This document shows, piece after piece, positions 35,611 to 48,039 of a DNA stretch of 64,000 nt (its first letter is position 1; every line of letters begins with the position of its first letter). The stretch lies in the NCBI RefSeq assembly GCF_012273895.1, contig NC_052129.1, positions 1 through 64,000 on the forward strand, written 5' to 3'. Below the pieces are notes generated by a model that saw only the letters and a list, made by a program, of their open reading frames with translations, was not told where the DNA came from and ran no database searches. Made by a program: the position numbers and the translations under genes. This DNA comes from Zerene cesonia (taxonomy: Eukaryota > Arthropoda > Insecta > Lepidoptera > Pieridae).

Positions 35611-35649
35611 CGCGATTACATAAATGTTGTCTACATTTATGTAATCGCG
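35611..35649. repeat. perfect 17-bp inverted repeat
   Basis: Arms CGCGATTACATAAATGT (35611-35627) and its exact complement (35633-35649) flank a 5-nt loop. It could be a relic of a mobile element end or an RNA hairpin; nothing around it decides. Confidence 0.95.
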
Positions 35650-36774
35650 CATCCGTCTCCGTGAAAGTTAAGATAACTAAATCATATTAGATAACTAATA
35701 GTTTTCTCTCGGACATAAGTCCAGAGAAAATTATTTTCTGGCTGTATGTATCAAAGAACACAACATCTCTATAGAGTCCAAACGCTTGTGCGCGATACCT
35801 CCATGAACGTATATCTCACAACATTCATCATGAAAAATGGCAGAAAGTTGACTCTGCCAGTCTTCTTTTTGGCGTTATTAAATTTAAAAAACTTTCTTAT
35901 TTATATAATAAACTTTCATAGCGGACTCCAAAGTATCATGTCAATAGGTCATGCACAAATATTTTTTAATAAAAACAAAACTACCGCTTTTAGAGGAAGT
36001 TGTAGATCTCAAAATGCTGGAATGATATCCTGCTTCCCAATCGAAATACCCATACTAAGAATACTTAAAAAAACATTGCAAGTTTATATTTTTGTAATTC
36101 AGAAACAGATCACATAATGAGCATACTTTTTTTAACAATATCTACAATAGTACTATTTATTTGCTTTTACTAAATAGTACAATGATAATGTAAATATGTA
36201 AAATTTGAATAAATATGTCTATAACTTGGCTACAGAAATACAACATCTATTTTATTTGTTAATTTCCTCTTTCCTCTCAACTCATTCAACCGGCTTTTCT
36301 TTTCTTTTTAACTGGCATCACCTTAACTTAAAATTGAAATTTCTGGATTATAAATTTCCAAATATCTACAAAAACAAAAGTATTCCTATATAGTCACTCC
36401 TCTCTTTAGTTTTAATTTGGTGCTACAGAATAACAGCGTTACAATCTCTCTTGTATCATTTATGCTGTTTCAGTAATTGTTCCCAAGAATAAATTCAGTT
36501 TATATATAATGTTTTCCCTTTTTATACGTTTTAGTTATATGAATCCTTAAGAAATGAAAGACTTTTAACGGTTATAAATTAATTCATTATTTAATTGAAC
36601 CCGACATTTCGAACACTATAAGAATCCGTGTTGATCTCTGTTCTATTCCATACTTACACCCATCCAAAAAATAAATCGTTTTAGTCGATATCATAATATC
36701 ATGTTGTTTTTAAAATTTGCAACCTTCACGTAATTAAATAACCGCATGAGTATACCTATGAAGAAGTGGATGAC

Positions 36775-37160
36775 ACATGGCATTTGGCCGAATTTGCATG
36801 ACCATCGCGTCAAGTATGAACGATTCGGACGAAGGGAAACTCACGGCTGGCATTGGAGCGGCCCCAGCAGCACATTAATAAGAAAATTATTCACGAAGCA
36901 ACCGCGGCGCTAATGCGATTATTCGGGCGTTCCGCTTCCAAAATAAACATTTGACTCAAACGATTTACACGAAAAATTACGTTTAAATCCATCGCAATAA
37001 ATTCGTCTCCCCCCTCGCCCCTCGCGCTTGCTCCCCCTACATCCGCTGCCCCGCGCCCCGCTCATCTGCTAATGAATAAATTAGCAATTGAAGAGCTGAC
37101 GAAAGCCCAAGTAATGGATGTTGCAGTGGAGATTGAATTGGGAAACTTATATCTAGCTGC
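36775..37160. promoter_or_regulatory. enhancer-like island rich in TAAT cores
   Basis: Alternating GC-rich and TAAT/ATTA-rich segments, unlike the flanks, include a 7-bp inverted pair TGCTAAT..ATTAGCA with a 6-bp spacer (37067-37086). Such texture is typical of conserved developmental enhancers, but no conservation can be tested here. Confidence 0.25.
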
Positions 37161-37530
37161 TGTCGCTGATTGATTCGTAAAAGTTATTAGAATTTGGATG
37201 TTGATGACCGAAGCGCAGCGCGAGCGGCCGGCGGGGTGCGTCTTGCGACTTTTGTGCCATGCTAAATTACAATCATAGATTCTAATTAGAAGCCATTTAA
37301 AAAAAAGGCGAGCACCGACTTAACAAAGTAGGAGGTTATCAATTTGACTGTTTTTGTTTTGTGTTTATCATGATTACTTCATTGTGTGAAAGGATTTGTG
37401 TGATTATATTTAATTTAAAAGATGCCGTCTGCCATGTGGTCACATTCATATTTGGTCTATTAGATTTTTGTTACAAAACAATTATTTTAATTTCGGCTTT
37501 GTTTAGTCCATTCTGTCATAGGCAATATTA

Positions 37531-37745
37531 TCTACTATATAAAAATAAGTCGGGTTTTCCTTCCTGACGCTATAACTCCAGAACGCACGAACCGATTTCC
37601 ATGGTTTTGCATTCGTTGGAAAGGTCTCGAGCTCCGTGAGGTTTATAGCAAAGAACATTCAGGAAAAATTTCCACAGAAAAGTGTGAAAATCATTTTTCA
37701 CATACAGCCATCTGGTGGCGAAACGGAGTTCGCCGGGTTTGCTAG
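37531..37745 (+). mobile_element. complete short non-autonomous Helitron
   Basis: It starts TCTACTATATAAAAATAAGT after a host A and ends CTAG before a host T. The 6-bp hairpin GGCGAA/TTCGCC sits about 8 nt before the end. It has no coding capacity. The phrases 'cgaaccgatttcca' and 'gccatctggtggcgaaac' mark a widespread lepidopteran subfamily. Confidence 0.82.
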
Positions 37746-40700
37746 TAGTTTATAAATAGTAATCATATGTACTTATTAGACACAGAATTGATTGAGAAGC
37801 CCCGGCAGGTAGCTAGTGTGTCATAGAAGAGCAGCGGTTCTTGTGGACACAGATAATTCGAGCGAATACGCGTTTAATTAAAAAGACATATTTCTCAATT
37901 AGAAAGGGTTAGAATCATTAATGTGTTTAACTAATTGGAGCCCAAAATTATCCTTTTAGGGGTCGTCGAACGGCCGTATGGATAACATTTCATAATTTTC
38001 GTATCATTACGCTTTATTTATCTTAGATTGAAAAGCCTTTTCTCGGTCGCAATCCCTTAATATTTGCGATGAAAATCAAGAGAAATACATTTCGTTTATT
38101 ATTCTGTTCCATTTAAGGTTTCGTATTTTACAAACTTTAGATTTATCTTGACGCTATCGTTAAAATAGTCTCGTGTTTTGTGAATATCATTAATTACTAT
38201 TAGCAAAATATGGCGATGCTACTTAACATTTAAAAATATTACCACCGACGGAAACATACGCGATTTATTGAAGTAATAATCATATTTTGAATTGTCGATA
38301 GAAGGTTACAAGATGTTACATAGATATTTTTATGGATATGATATATTACTTGCAACTAAATGAATACGAGAATAAGAATCATCACTTGAAAGAGTGAATG
38401 TACACACAACTTTACCATAGTAATTCTTTTCTTTGTAGGTAAATTTTGTTAAGTTTAAAAAATAATCAGTCCTTGTAATTTTCAAATGACGCAGAGGGAA
38501 CTTTCCTACTACAGGTTCTTTATTTATTTCTGTATAGTAACAAATAGTTCGAATTATTTTTGAAACTCGATACACGTTACCAGTGTATTTACGCGAGGAA
38601 ACATTGTCGATCATACTAAAAGTGAATTAATACAATTTTATAAACCTCATAAATAGAATTGTAGGTCACACGCGTTCGCACTTGCCCAGACGGAAGGCAC
38701 TTTTCATAAAAAATATTTGTTTCGAAGTGCAATGACAAAATATAGTGTTATACAATCTATAAATTAAATATCTCTGTATAATACTTGTTTTACAACAAGT
38801 TATCTTTTTGTGTTCACGTAAAATATTAAAATTCTAAGTTAAAGTATAAGAAAATGTTTAGCTGAAAACGCAAAAGTTGAATAAACTAATATCGTCGAAT
38901 AACGTTCGTTAACTCCTAGACATTAGATGCCACGAGCAGTCTTAAATTAGTTCTTAGAGGGTTCAGCATCGAATGCACGAGTAGCACTGAATACCTACGG
39001 CCTTGGTGGGGGTTATGTAGTACACATACACACACACACACTTCCTTAACAAACGAGCTCAGGTGTGCAGTGGTGTTTACGACGCGTATTTTTAGTTCGC
39101 GCGGCGTTGAAACTCGCCGTATAATAAGTTATGGACCAATGATAATAATATAATATTATTGATGCTTTCTCTGTTCTTACTACTGAATACGTTCACGTAT
39201 GTGGGTCAGCAGTTGTTGAGTGTTATTTGTACAAATTAATAATGAAATGAAAGAAAAGAAAGCAGCTTCTAATGAATATACGTTTCTTTCATGTTATTTT
39301 ATGTATTTGAGATAAAAAAAAACAATCCATTTCATTTTATATTAATTGGGCTCTTAATTTGTGCAAATTATTTTCATTTTAGCGACGTTATTGAAAAGTG
39401 TTAAGAGATATTATCGTTAACTTTAACGGTATGTTGTTGAAACAAGTTTACCTAACAATGCAGCATTTCGTGAAAATCACAAAAGAAACATCACGCGAGG
39501 TAATAAAATAGTAAATTCGTTCGCTCATTATTGTTCGTCAACAAAAAGTTTAGTCTACACGATTATATCGCACAAAGCATCCAATCAGGCCACGGAAGGA
39601 GCTCGCGTCGCTTCCCAAACTTGGGATATAAATATAGCAAATTGAAGACATACATAACTTAGCAAGTTAAGGTGAAGGCACCATAATTACGTAACCTTAC
39701 CTACATCTCGCGTAAATATTTGTAGCACAACCCTACAGGGACAACCCTGAATAGCGAAATCGTGACAAGCGAATATTGTCCTTTCCGCCCGGAGCATAAG
39801 CATCACTATCCAGTACGCTAATTCGTCGTTTTAATTGCGAGTTACGGCAGGTTGTGACTTCAGTTTAAATACATAATTTATCAAGCTGACGTAAAGGAAT
39901 TCGTGAATAAACGTTCTACGGGAAATTATAATATAGAAATTGGGATTTTTTGCGATTTCCATGAGTTACACATTATTATTGACAGGTGACATACTTAAAA
40001 GTAAAACGGAAGTTGCCACTTAAGAAAAAAAAGACCTCGATTAAAAAATGTGTTGATTTAGATGCTCAAGACTTAAATCTCTCAAATTTTCACGGGCGGT
40101 GGTGATCGCTTACCATCAGGCGAACTATCAGGTTAGTTGCCCGCTGTGACTTAAAGAATTTCTGCCCGAAACCGAGTGGAAAAAAACAAGTAATAATTTT
40201 ATATTTAAAAATATTAATTGGTTTTAGTTTAATTACTCATTACAGTGGTTCAAACATATGACCTGGTCGCACAAAAAATGCATCTTTTACAGATTTGATC
40301 GCTTCAACCAGAGGCATAAAGCCTTGATCCACAGTCAAATTCACTTGGTCACTTGGTCCACAGTTTAATCTCGACGCTCTGCACGAGAATTTCGAGGTGT
40401 CATAAGCTTATTAACTATAGCATACAGCTAAGGAAGCAATTTGTGTAGTGTGTAGTATGAAGAGAAAGATCTAAGTCATTCTTTTTTTACGATGAGAATT
40501 GAAATTAATGTTTTGCGCACCTCCAGACTTCTCTCTTATAAACCAGATGAGAAATCATAAAAAATGGTATTAGTCTTGCAGGCTTTCAGAGTTTAATTAC
40601 GTAAAGGAAAAATAGGAAACGATTGTTCCTTCGCTTGGGAGTTGATCGAACTTGTCGAAACATTAACAAACATTGCACGATTATAGACATTTGAATCACA

Positions 40701-41283
40701 TATAGTTGATTGACGTAACTCCTTTTTATGCTGATAGAACCCAGAAAGAGCCGGAGGGTGCCGCTAGTATAGTGAATATAGTACGTATATGCAAACTTAG
40801 CATATCCTGTAAAGCGAGGATCTCTGTGGGAGCACAAAGCATTCCTGTATCGTATTTACTGTGGATGGCTATTTTTGTGGCCGAGAATTTTTCCGATATC
40901 GTTGTATTTTTTACCTAACACCTTTCGGCTAAAATATACGTCAGGAATAAACTGCCGCCAAATTAATTTTGTTGTCTTTGACCTAAAAGGGTACACGATA
41001 AAAGTCTAAAGCAAAAATTTCTCATCAAAACCGTCGAACCGTTAACTGAGGTAAAAATTAATATTACTCCAAGTAAAATAAGGGTTTATTATTTAACTGT
41101 AAAAGCTGTACAAAAGTATTTAGAGAAATTTATCGTTTTATTTTTTAATCTGATATCTGATATATATTTCTTATAATTTGTAGCTCTTTATGTGTAACAA
41201 ATGCTGTGTTGCGAGTGTAAGCTGGCACCGCGCAGGCCAGTGGAAGCCTCGTCGTAAAACTATACACTGTATATAAGACTAGC
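37746..41283. other. gene-poor region
   Basis: No gene is seen. It contains one small family-A repeat piece (40078-40158), a short CA run near 39025, and otherwise AT-rich sequence. Confidence 0.4.
40078..40158 (+). mobile_element. SINE-like A-tailed repeat (family A), 3' fragment
   Basis: The sequence 'gggcggtggtgatcgcttaccatcaggcgaac' and the 'cccgctgtgac' end match the 3' part of the family. Confidence 0.65.
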
Positions 41284-42790
41284 TGGTGCGCGGTGCGCGG
41301 GCTGCAAGCAGCCCGCGTGGATTTTTGCGTGGACCAGTATTATCAAGNNNNNNNNNNNNNNNNNNNNNNNNNNNNNNNNNNNNNNNNNNNNNNNNNNNNN
41401 NNNNNNNNNNNNNNNNNNNNNNNNNNNNNNNNNNNNNNNNNNNNNNNNNNNNNNNNNNNNNNNNNNNNNNNNNNNNNNNNNNNNNNNNNNNNNNNNNNNN
41501 NNNNNNNNNNNNNNNNNNNNNNNNNNNNNNNNNNNNNNNNNNNNNNNNNNNNNNNNNNNNNNNNNNNNNNNNNNNNNNNNNNNNNNNNNNNNNNNNNNNN
41601 NNNNNNNNNNNNNNNNNNNNNNNNNNNNNNNNNNNNNNNNNNNNNNNNNNNNNNNNNNNNNNNNNNNNNNNNNNNNNNNNNNNNNNNNNNNNNNNNNNNN
41701 NNNNNNNNNNNNNNNNNNNNNNNNNNNNNNNNNNNNNNNNNNNNNNNNNNNNNNNNNNNNNNNNNNNNNNNNNNNNNNNNNNNNNNNNNNNNNNNNNNNN
41801 NNNNNNNNNNNNNNNNNNNNNNNNNNNNNNNNNNNNNNNNNNNNNNNNNNNNNNNNNNNNNNNNNNNNNNNNNNNNNNNNNNNNNNNNNNNNNNNNNNNN
41901 NNNNNNNNNNNNNNNNNNNNNNNNNNNNNNNNNNNNNNNNNNNNNNNNNNNNNNNNNNNNNNNNNNNNNNNNNNNNNNNNNNNNNNNNNNNNNNNNNNNN
42001 NNNNNNNNNNNNNNNNNNNNNNNNNNNNNNNNNNNNNNNNNNNNNNNNNNNNNNNNNNNNNNNNNNNNNNNNNNNNNNNNNNNNNNNNNNNNNNNNNNNN
42101 NNNNNNNNNNNNNNNNNNNNNNNNNNNNNNNNNNNNNNNNNNNNNNNNNNNNNNNNNNNNNNNNNNNNNNNNNNNNNNNNNNNNNNNNNNNNNNNNNNNN
42201 NNNNNNNNNNNNNNNNNNNNNNNNNNNNNNNNNNNNNNNNNNNNNNNNNNNNNNNNNNNNNNNNNNNNNNNNNNNNNNNNNNNNNNNNNNNNNNNNNNNN
42301 NNNNNNNNNNNNNNNNNNNNNNNNNNNNNNNNNNNNNNNNNNNNNNNGGTGCGCGGTGCGCGGGCTGCAAGCAGCCCGCGTGGATTTTTGCGTGGACGAG
42401 TATTATCAAGACTTAATAGATGGTGGGCGGTGCGCGGGCAGCAAGCAGCCCGCGGGGCTTTTTGTGTGGATCAGTCTTATCAAGACTTAATAGATGGTGC
42501 GCGGTGTGCGGGCTGCAAGCAGCCCGCATGGCTTTCTTCGTAGACCAGCTTTACCAAGGCTCATTGAATGGTTCGCAGTGCGCGGGCTGCAAGCAGCCCG
42601 CGTGACTTTTTGCGTGGACCTGTCTTATCAAGACTTAATAGATGTTGCTCGGTGTGCGGGCTGCAAGCAGCCCGCATGGCTTTTTTCGTAGACCAGTTTT
42701 ACCAAGACTCAATAAATGGTGCGCGGTGCGCGGGCTGCAAGCAGCCCGCGTGGGCTTTTGTGTAGATTAGATTTATCAATAGGGAAGCTG
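41284..42790. repeat. 74-bp satellite with a conserved 10-bp-arm hairpin (gap inside)
   Basis: One unit lies before and six after a 1000-N gap. The unit spacing is exactly 74 bp: the hairpin starts at 42361, 42435, 42509, 42583, 42657 and 42731. Each unit has a GC-rich half centred on CGGGCTGC-AA-GCAGCCCG (arms of up to 10 bp, 2-nt loop) and an AT-richer half ending 'atcaagacttaatagatgg'. Two unit types are seen: type A (CGCGGG..CCCGCG) and type B (TGCGGG..CCCGCA), alternating after the second visible unit as a 148-bp dimer. The last unit decays near 42780. The true length is unknown. Long frames across it are artefacts of the period and the gap. Confidence 0.95.
41348..42347. other. assembly gap (1000 N) inside the satellite
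   Basis: A placeholder of fixed size with satellite units on both edges, so the missing sequence is almost surely more of the same array. Confidence 0.97.
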
Positions 42791-43584
42791 ATGCTCGGTG
42801 TGCGAAATGCTCTCACGCTGTTTGCGTAGATTAAGAAAATAAGATTACATTTTCAGATCGTTAAAATTACGTAATAGATTCTGGTTAGGGTTTTATTTTT
42901 GACACAGCGATTCAATCGGAAGTTTTACATGTAAGATATATTATTTTGTATTATTGCACCCGTTTAAAACCGGTTCGCGTCGCTTAAGATTGTAAGCACA
43001 ACCCGATGAAATTTTATTATAGTCTATCTTAGAAGATGCTACAAACGTAAAGTACAACATTCATAACACTATTAGAATACGAAAAATTAAATATAATCAA
43101 ATAAAAATATCCATTACAATAAAGCTCCATCTGTCGAGTGTCGTTAAGTACTACCCGTTTTAGTACTGTAGCGTGCAGCGGATGCTCCATTCCAAGTTTA
43201 CCATTAGTGTTGCCTAAATGTAAATAAAAAACCGCAAGTAAAGGAAACAATTTATTTACGTTGTTACATGTAAAAAGCAAAAGGAAAATAATAATATCAA
43301 GAGATATTAACAATTTGAAAATCATATCATCATACGAAAATTTTACATTTTGTGAGATTTAAATACATTCAAAATTCGACTAATAATAATTTTAAATATA
43401 TGTCTGAAGATACAATTTACAATTCCCAATTCACATTCAAATGATAGAATAGAAAGAATACTAATATATTATATACCAGACATCACCACAGGTAGTCCTT
43501 GCAAGTAAAAAAAAAAACAATTAATATAATATAAATAATGGTTTAATAATTAGTATTTATCTAAATAATGTCAATGGTCAGTTT
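42791..43584. other. AT-rich non-coding stretch
   Basis: No gene or clear repeat is seen. A short fragment near 42800 ('gctcggtgtgcg') is the decayed edge of the satellite. Confidence 0.45.
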
Positions 43585-44584
43585 NNNNNNNNNNNNNNNN
43601 NNNNNNNNNNNNNNNNNNNNNNNNNNNNNNNNNNNNNNNNNNNNNNNNNNNNNNNNNNNNNNNNNNNNNNNNNNNNNNNNNNNNNNNNNNNNNNNNNNNN
43701 NNNNNNNNNNNNNNNNNNNNNNNNNNNNNNNNNNNNNNNNNNNNNNNNNNNNNNNNNNNNNNNNNNNNNNNNNNNNNNNNNNNNNNNNNNNNNNNNNNNN
43801 NNNNNNNNNNNNNNNNNNNNNNNNNNNNNNNNNNNNNNNNNNNNNNNNNNNNNNNNNNNNNNNNNNNNNNNNNNNNNNNNNNNNNNNNNNNNNNNNNNNN
43901 NNNNNNNNNNNNNNNNNNNNNNNNNNNNNNNNNNNNNNNNNNNNNNNNNNNNNNNNNNNNNNNNNNNNNNNNNNNNNNNNNNNNNNNNNNNNNNNNNNNN
44001 NNNNNNNNNNNNNNNNNNNNNNNNNNNNNNNNNNNNNNNNNNNNNNNNNNNNNNNNNNNNNNNNNNNNNNNNNNNNNNNNNNNNNNNNNNNNNNNNNNNN
44101 NNNNNNNNNNNNNNNNNNNNNNNNNNNNNNNNNNNNNNNNNNNNNNNNNNNNNNNNNNNNNNNNNNNNNNNNNNNNNNNNNNNNNNNNNNNNNNNNNNNN
44201 NNNNNNNNNNNNNNNNNNNNNNNNNNNNNNNNNNNNNNNNNNNNNNNNNNNNNNNNNNNNNNNNNNNNNNNNNNNNNNNNNNNNNNNNNNNNNNNNNNNN
44301 NNNNNNNNNNNNNNNNNNNNNNNNNNNNNNNNNNNNNNNNNNNNNNNNNNNNNNNNNNNNNNNNNNNNNNNNNNNNNNNNNNNNNNNNNNNNNNNNNNNN
44401 NNNNNNNNNNNNNNNNNNNNNNNNNNNNNNNNNNNNNNNNNNNNNNNNNNNNNNNNNNNNNNNNNNNNNNNNNNNNNNNNNNNNNNNNNNNNNNNNNNNN
44501 NNNNNNNNNNNNNNNNNNNNNNNNNNNNNNNNNNNNNNNNNNNNNNNNNNNNNNNNNNNNNNNNNNNNNNNNNNNNNNNNNNNN
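43585..44584. other. assembly gap (1000 N)
   Basis: A placeholder of fixed size. Dispersed-repeat sequence starts directly after it. Confidence 0.97.
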
Positions 44585-44846
44585 AAACCACTGAACCGAT
44601 TTTGATAAAATTTGGTATGAAGATAGAACTGAACTTGGGAAAGGACATAGGATACTTTTTATGGCGAAAAAGGGGAGCAAGGGATGAAAGACGGGATGAA
44701 GGTTTGTATGAAAGTTCGTTATTGTCAAAGCGATTTTGATGAAACTTGGTATGAAGATGGAGCTGAACGTGGGAAATAACAATCCATACTTTTTAATGCG
44801 AAGAAAATACTCCTTGCCATGACGCGGGCGAAAAGCTAAGTTACCC
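44585..44846 (+). mobile_element. Helitron-like repeat, internally duplicated
   Basis: The phrase 'cgattttgatgaaacttggtatgaagat' occurs twice (about 44596 and 44731), followed by 'gacgcgggcgaaaagctaag', a decayed 3' end. The 5' part is in the gap. Confidence 0.55.
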
Positions 44847-47800
44847 ATAAACTGGGGATCGGCCTGAGGCGTCGAACCTTGAATATAGTCGATATTAATA
44901 AGAAAACACACATAAGCATTAAATATTGTCGGTAACTATAACACAAAACAGAATAATGAATACATGCATAACATAATTGTACAAAATGGCGATTAGCGAT
45001 CGACACGACTCCTTTCCGCGCAATTTGACTTATAAAATTGCTGAATATCAGCTTACCAGAAGATCATGAATTTAGCACGGACTATGCAAGAGTTTAGAGG
45101 AAGAAGGGCATAATTAATTAAAAGAAACTCACCAGTGGCCACGCACGCCATTGCAGCACCTACGTTGTCGTTGCTATTGTGAAACATGATAAGAACATGC
45201 AGTCTCGTGAAATCTCGAAATTACCGTTACTGAAAGTTATACATGAAAGGCATTATTTTTAGATGTAATATTAAGCATAATATAATAATTATAGTCATCC
45301 TTCATTTCAATTGCATCATGTCAACAAAAACAAAAATTTATTTAAACATTATAATTTTATATAGTTGTATATGACATGAAAGTATTACTAATTAAAATAA
45401 ATTAAACTTCATATCTGTATGCAAGAACAAAATTTAGGAAATAACCGATACAAAATTCTCTATTTAGAATAATACACAAAACAGCAACTTATTTCAATTG
45501 CAAGTAATCATCGAACGAAACATGATGTACCTAATGAAATTATGTGGGACAAAGAAAGATCGTTCAAAATTAATTACATAAAAACGTAAGTATCGCATTA
45601 AATTTGTCAAGTAGGTATGGGTATTAATTATTGCTACATTTTTTTCCTATTTAAACTGAAAACACAATGTTTTTGTAATTATTATTGATATTCAATATTA
45701 GGATGAAGTACACTACATAAATTAATTAATATACATTACAACCAAGAGTAATTACACTATTACTTACCCCGTAAACAGGTCAAACGGTAATGAAAGAGAA
45801 ATGGCGCTGGCGCTGTAAGCAATGTCCATCACCAAAATCACCGGAAGTAAAAATCACTAATGAATTACAAACATATAATATGTCTTTTGAGTACACATAG
45901 ACGGCTTGAAATATAAAATTTGAAATGATTTTTTTATGAAGTTAAATACCATTTAATTTACTAAATAAATAAGTAATACTATTATTCAAGAGAAGTTGAT
46001 AGGAACTACCGAAACCCCTCCCACAAAATAATTGATACAAAATTATCTCCTTTTCTGTCTTCAATTAGATAAATACCTATATTGTATCGTATAATTATTA
46101 TTGCATTAATATGCACACAATTATTGATGCACTTGTGAATACATGTGATCAAAACATTTTTAATTAATCAGTAAACGACTTCGAGTAGTGACCCGCGTTT
46201 TATGTGCAATCCAAAAACTTTAAATCAAATGAGCACTTTTTAAAATAATATTGACGATTACGTTATTTATCAATGAGTCAAAATTACTAAAAAATTAAAC
46301 ATTTTTGTTTAGTAGTCGTAAACATAATCTCTCTTATAATATAATAATGTAATATAATAAAACATTTTTAATAATTAGATAAATTAAAAATAGAAGTCAG
46401 CGCATTATTTATTATCATAATTATTTGTTTCTTATCATGCTCTTGTGAAATTTTTCATAAATATCTAAAAAAAGAGATATTCTCAATTGTAGATCGTAAT
46501 TTTAATTATCACTTTTTTATTTCGGTAAGCGATAAGGAATAGGGAAGGCTTTTGATTAAATTTAAATTAAATATAATAATTTAAATTGGATCAATATTTG
46601 TATGATTACTTACATAAGAAATACTATGGTCTTGTAAAATTCTCTCGTTTGAGACGAAATATTATATTTTCAATAAAATTGACCCAAAATTCTCAGTACG
46701 TCAAATTGTCAATGTCATAAATTAATAAACATTAAACAATATTGTTATGTCATTGTTATGTTTTTTTAGTTATGACTGTTGAGAAAATTAATTTAAAATG
46801 AATTTATTCTTTAAAAATGTAATACGTACGTACGTTTGTAGTCGTTCAGTAATATTATATAACAGGAAAATGAGTATTTCAAGAGATTTTGATGAGTGTG
46901 CACAATATTTTTAAGTTGATTCCAATAAGTAAAAAAATCAAGGAGCTCCTCATATTTCTTTATAATATTCAAATGAACAATACAGTCTACGACACACGCT
47001 GTTAATAAGCAAGTGAAAACTAATAAAAACAGAAAGTATCAAAGGAAAAGAACAAAAGTTGGATTCATTGGAAAGGAATTCCCCAGGGAAATATATAATG
47101 TAATACTTCAAATTGTGAAATGATCCTCCCAGAAATGTATCCTAAATGACTTATTTGTGAATGAAAATTTAGCATTATAAAAATGATGAAATTATTACCT
47201 AATAATCATTGTTTCATTTTATTTTATTACATATGTATATTTTAAGTAAAAATAAATATAATGTCTCAAAAGTAAATGTATTGAATTCCTTTTAGATTTC
47301 TTGCTGCTTCTTGAAACAAAAAAAAAACCAGAAAGATAGAAAAATTTTTATGGAATCTTGGCTTGCAATGAAGAGGTAGTGCGAACCAATAATAGTTTAT
47401 ATGAAAATAAAATTAAATAAAACTCATTGATGCTGATAAATATACCTATATCAACCAGAAATCTATTGATAGCAGTATTAAAGAGCTTGGGTCTTTTAAA
47501 TAATTCACAGATTTTAAGAAATACAATAAATTGAGTCGCACAATTATTTCAGTTGTTTTATTTCTGGATGAATCAATAACTTCAATTCATGTTGATGTAA
47601 CATGGTTCATCACATAATGAAAATCAAATTATTTAGTAATCTACAAAGTCTTATATACTTACATGAACAAAATAGTTTGGTAAAAACTGTGGTATTATGA
47701 GGTGATTCAAATTTCATTTCAAAATTACTCTGATAATGGAAATGTGACAGTTATCATTTGTTTATAAAAAAGGTAATAGTAAGTAAAAATCTTATGACAT

Positions 47801-47979
47801 AGTTCTTTAATAAGTAAAGTAGAAAGTAAAGAAATCTTTAACAATAATAAAGAGGTAATAATCAAGTTAAAAGCAGTTGGTTATGTACAAATATATGTAC
47901 ATGTTAAGCTTATAAAAGCGTGTTAACAGTTACATTCTTTACTTCATATTATTATCATCATTATGATCACATTAGTGAG
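44847..47979. other. very AT-rich non-coding tract
   Basis: No gene is seen in about 3.1 kb. It is the most AT-rich part of the window, with long A/T runs and no clear repeat family. Confidence 0.45.
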
Positions 47980-48039
47980 TTCCGCACAAGGCTCAAGTGG
48001 CTCCCTGTCAGACTCCGCCGGAACTCTCATATCCTAAAC
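47980..48039 (+). pseudogene. LINE reverse-transcriptase 3' fragment
   Basis: The frame reads FRTRLKWLPVRLRRNSHIL up to the gap. The phrase LKWLPxRLRRNxHIL is usual near the C-terminus of insect jockey/CR1-like LINE proteins. The rest lies in the adjacent gap or is lost. Confidence 0.55.

Larger units (their letters stand above)
34310..37530. other. gene-poor region with hairpin and enhancer-like island
   Basis: No gene is recognised. The 123-codon frame at 35746-36117 has no recognisable family or coding-like composition. A perfect hairpin at 35611-35649 and an island with homeodomain-like cores at 36775-37160 are listed separately. Confidence 0.4.

Noticed and set aside
35746..36117. 123-codon frame
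   Set aside because: No recognisable domain, no upstream splice or promoter context, composition like the surrounding non-coding DNA. It remains possible but unsupported.
42348..42790. Protein-coding frames in the 74-bp satellite, or a CRISPR array
   Set aside because: 74 is not a multiple of three, so frames shift from unit to unit. The whole unit is repeated, without unique spacers, and this is an animal genome.
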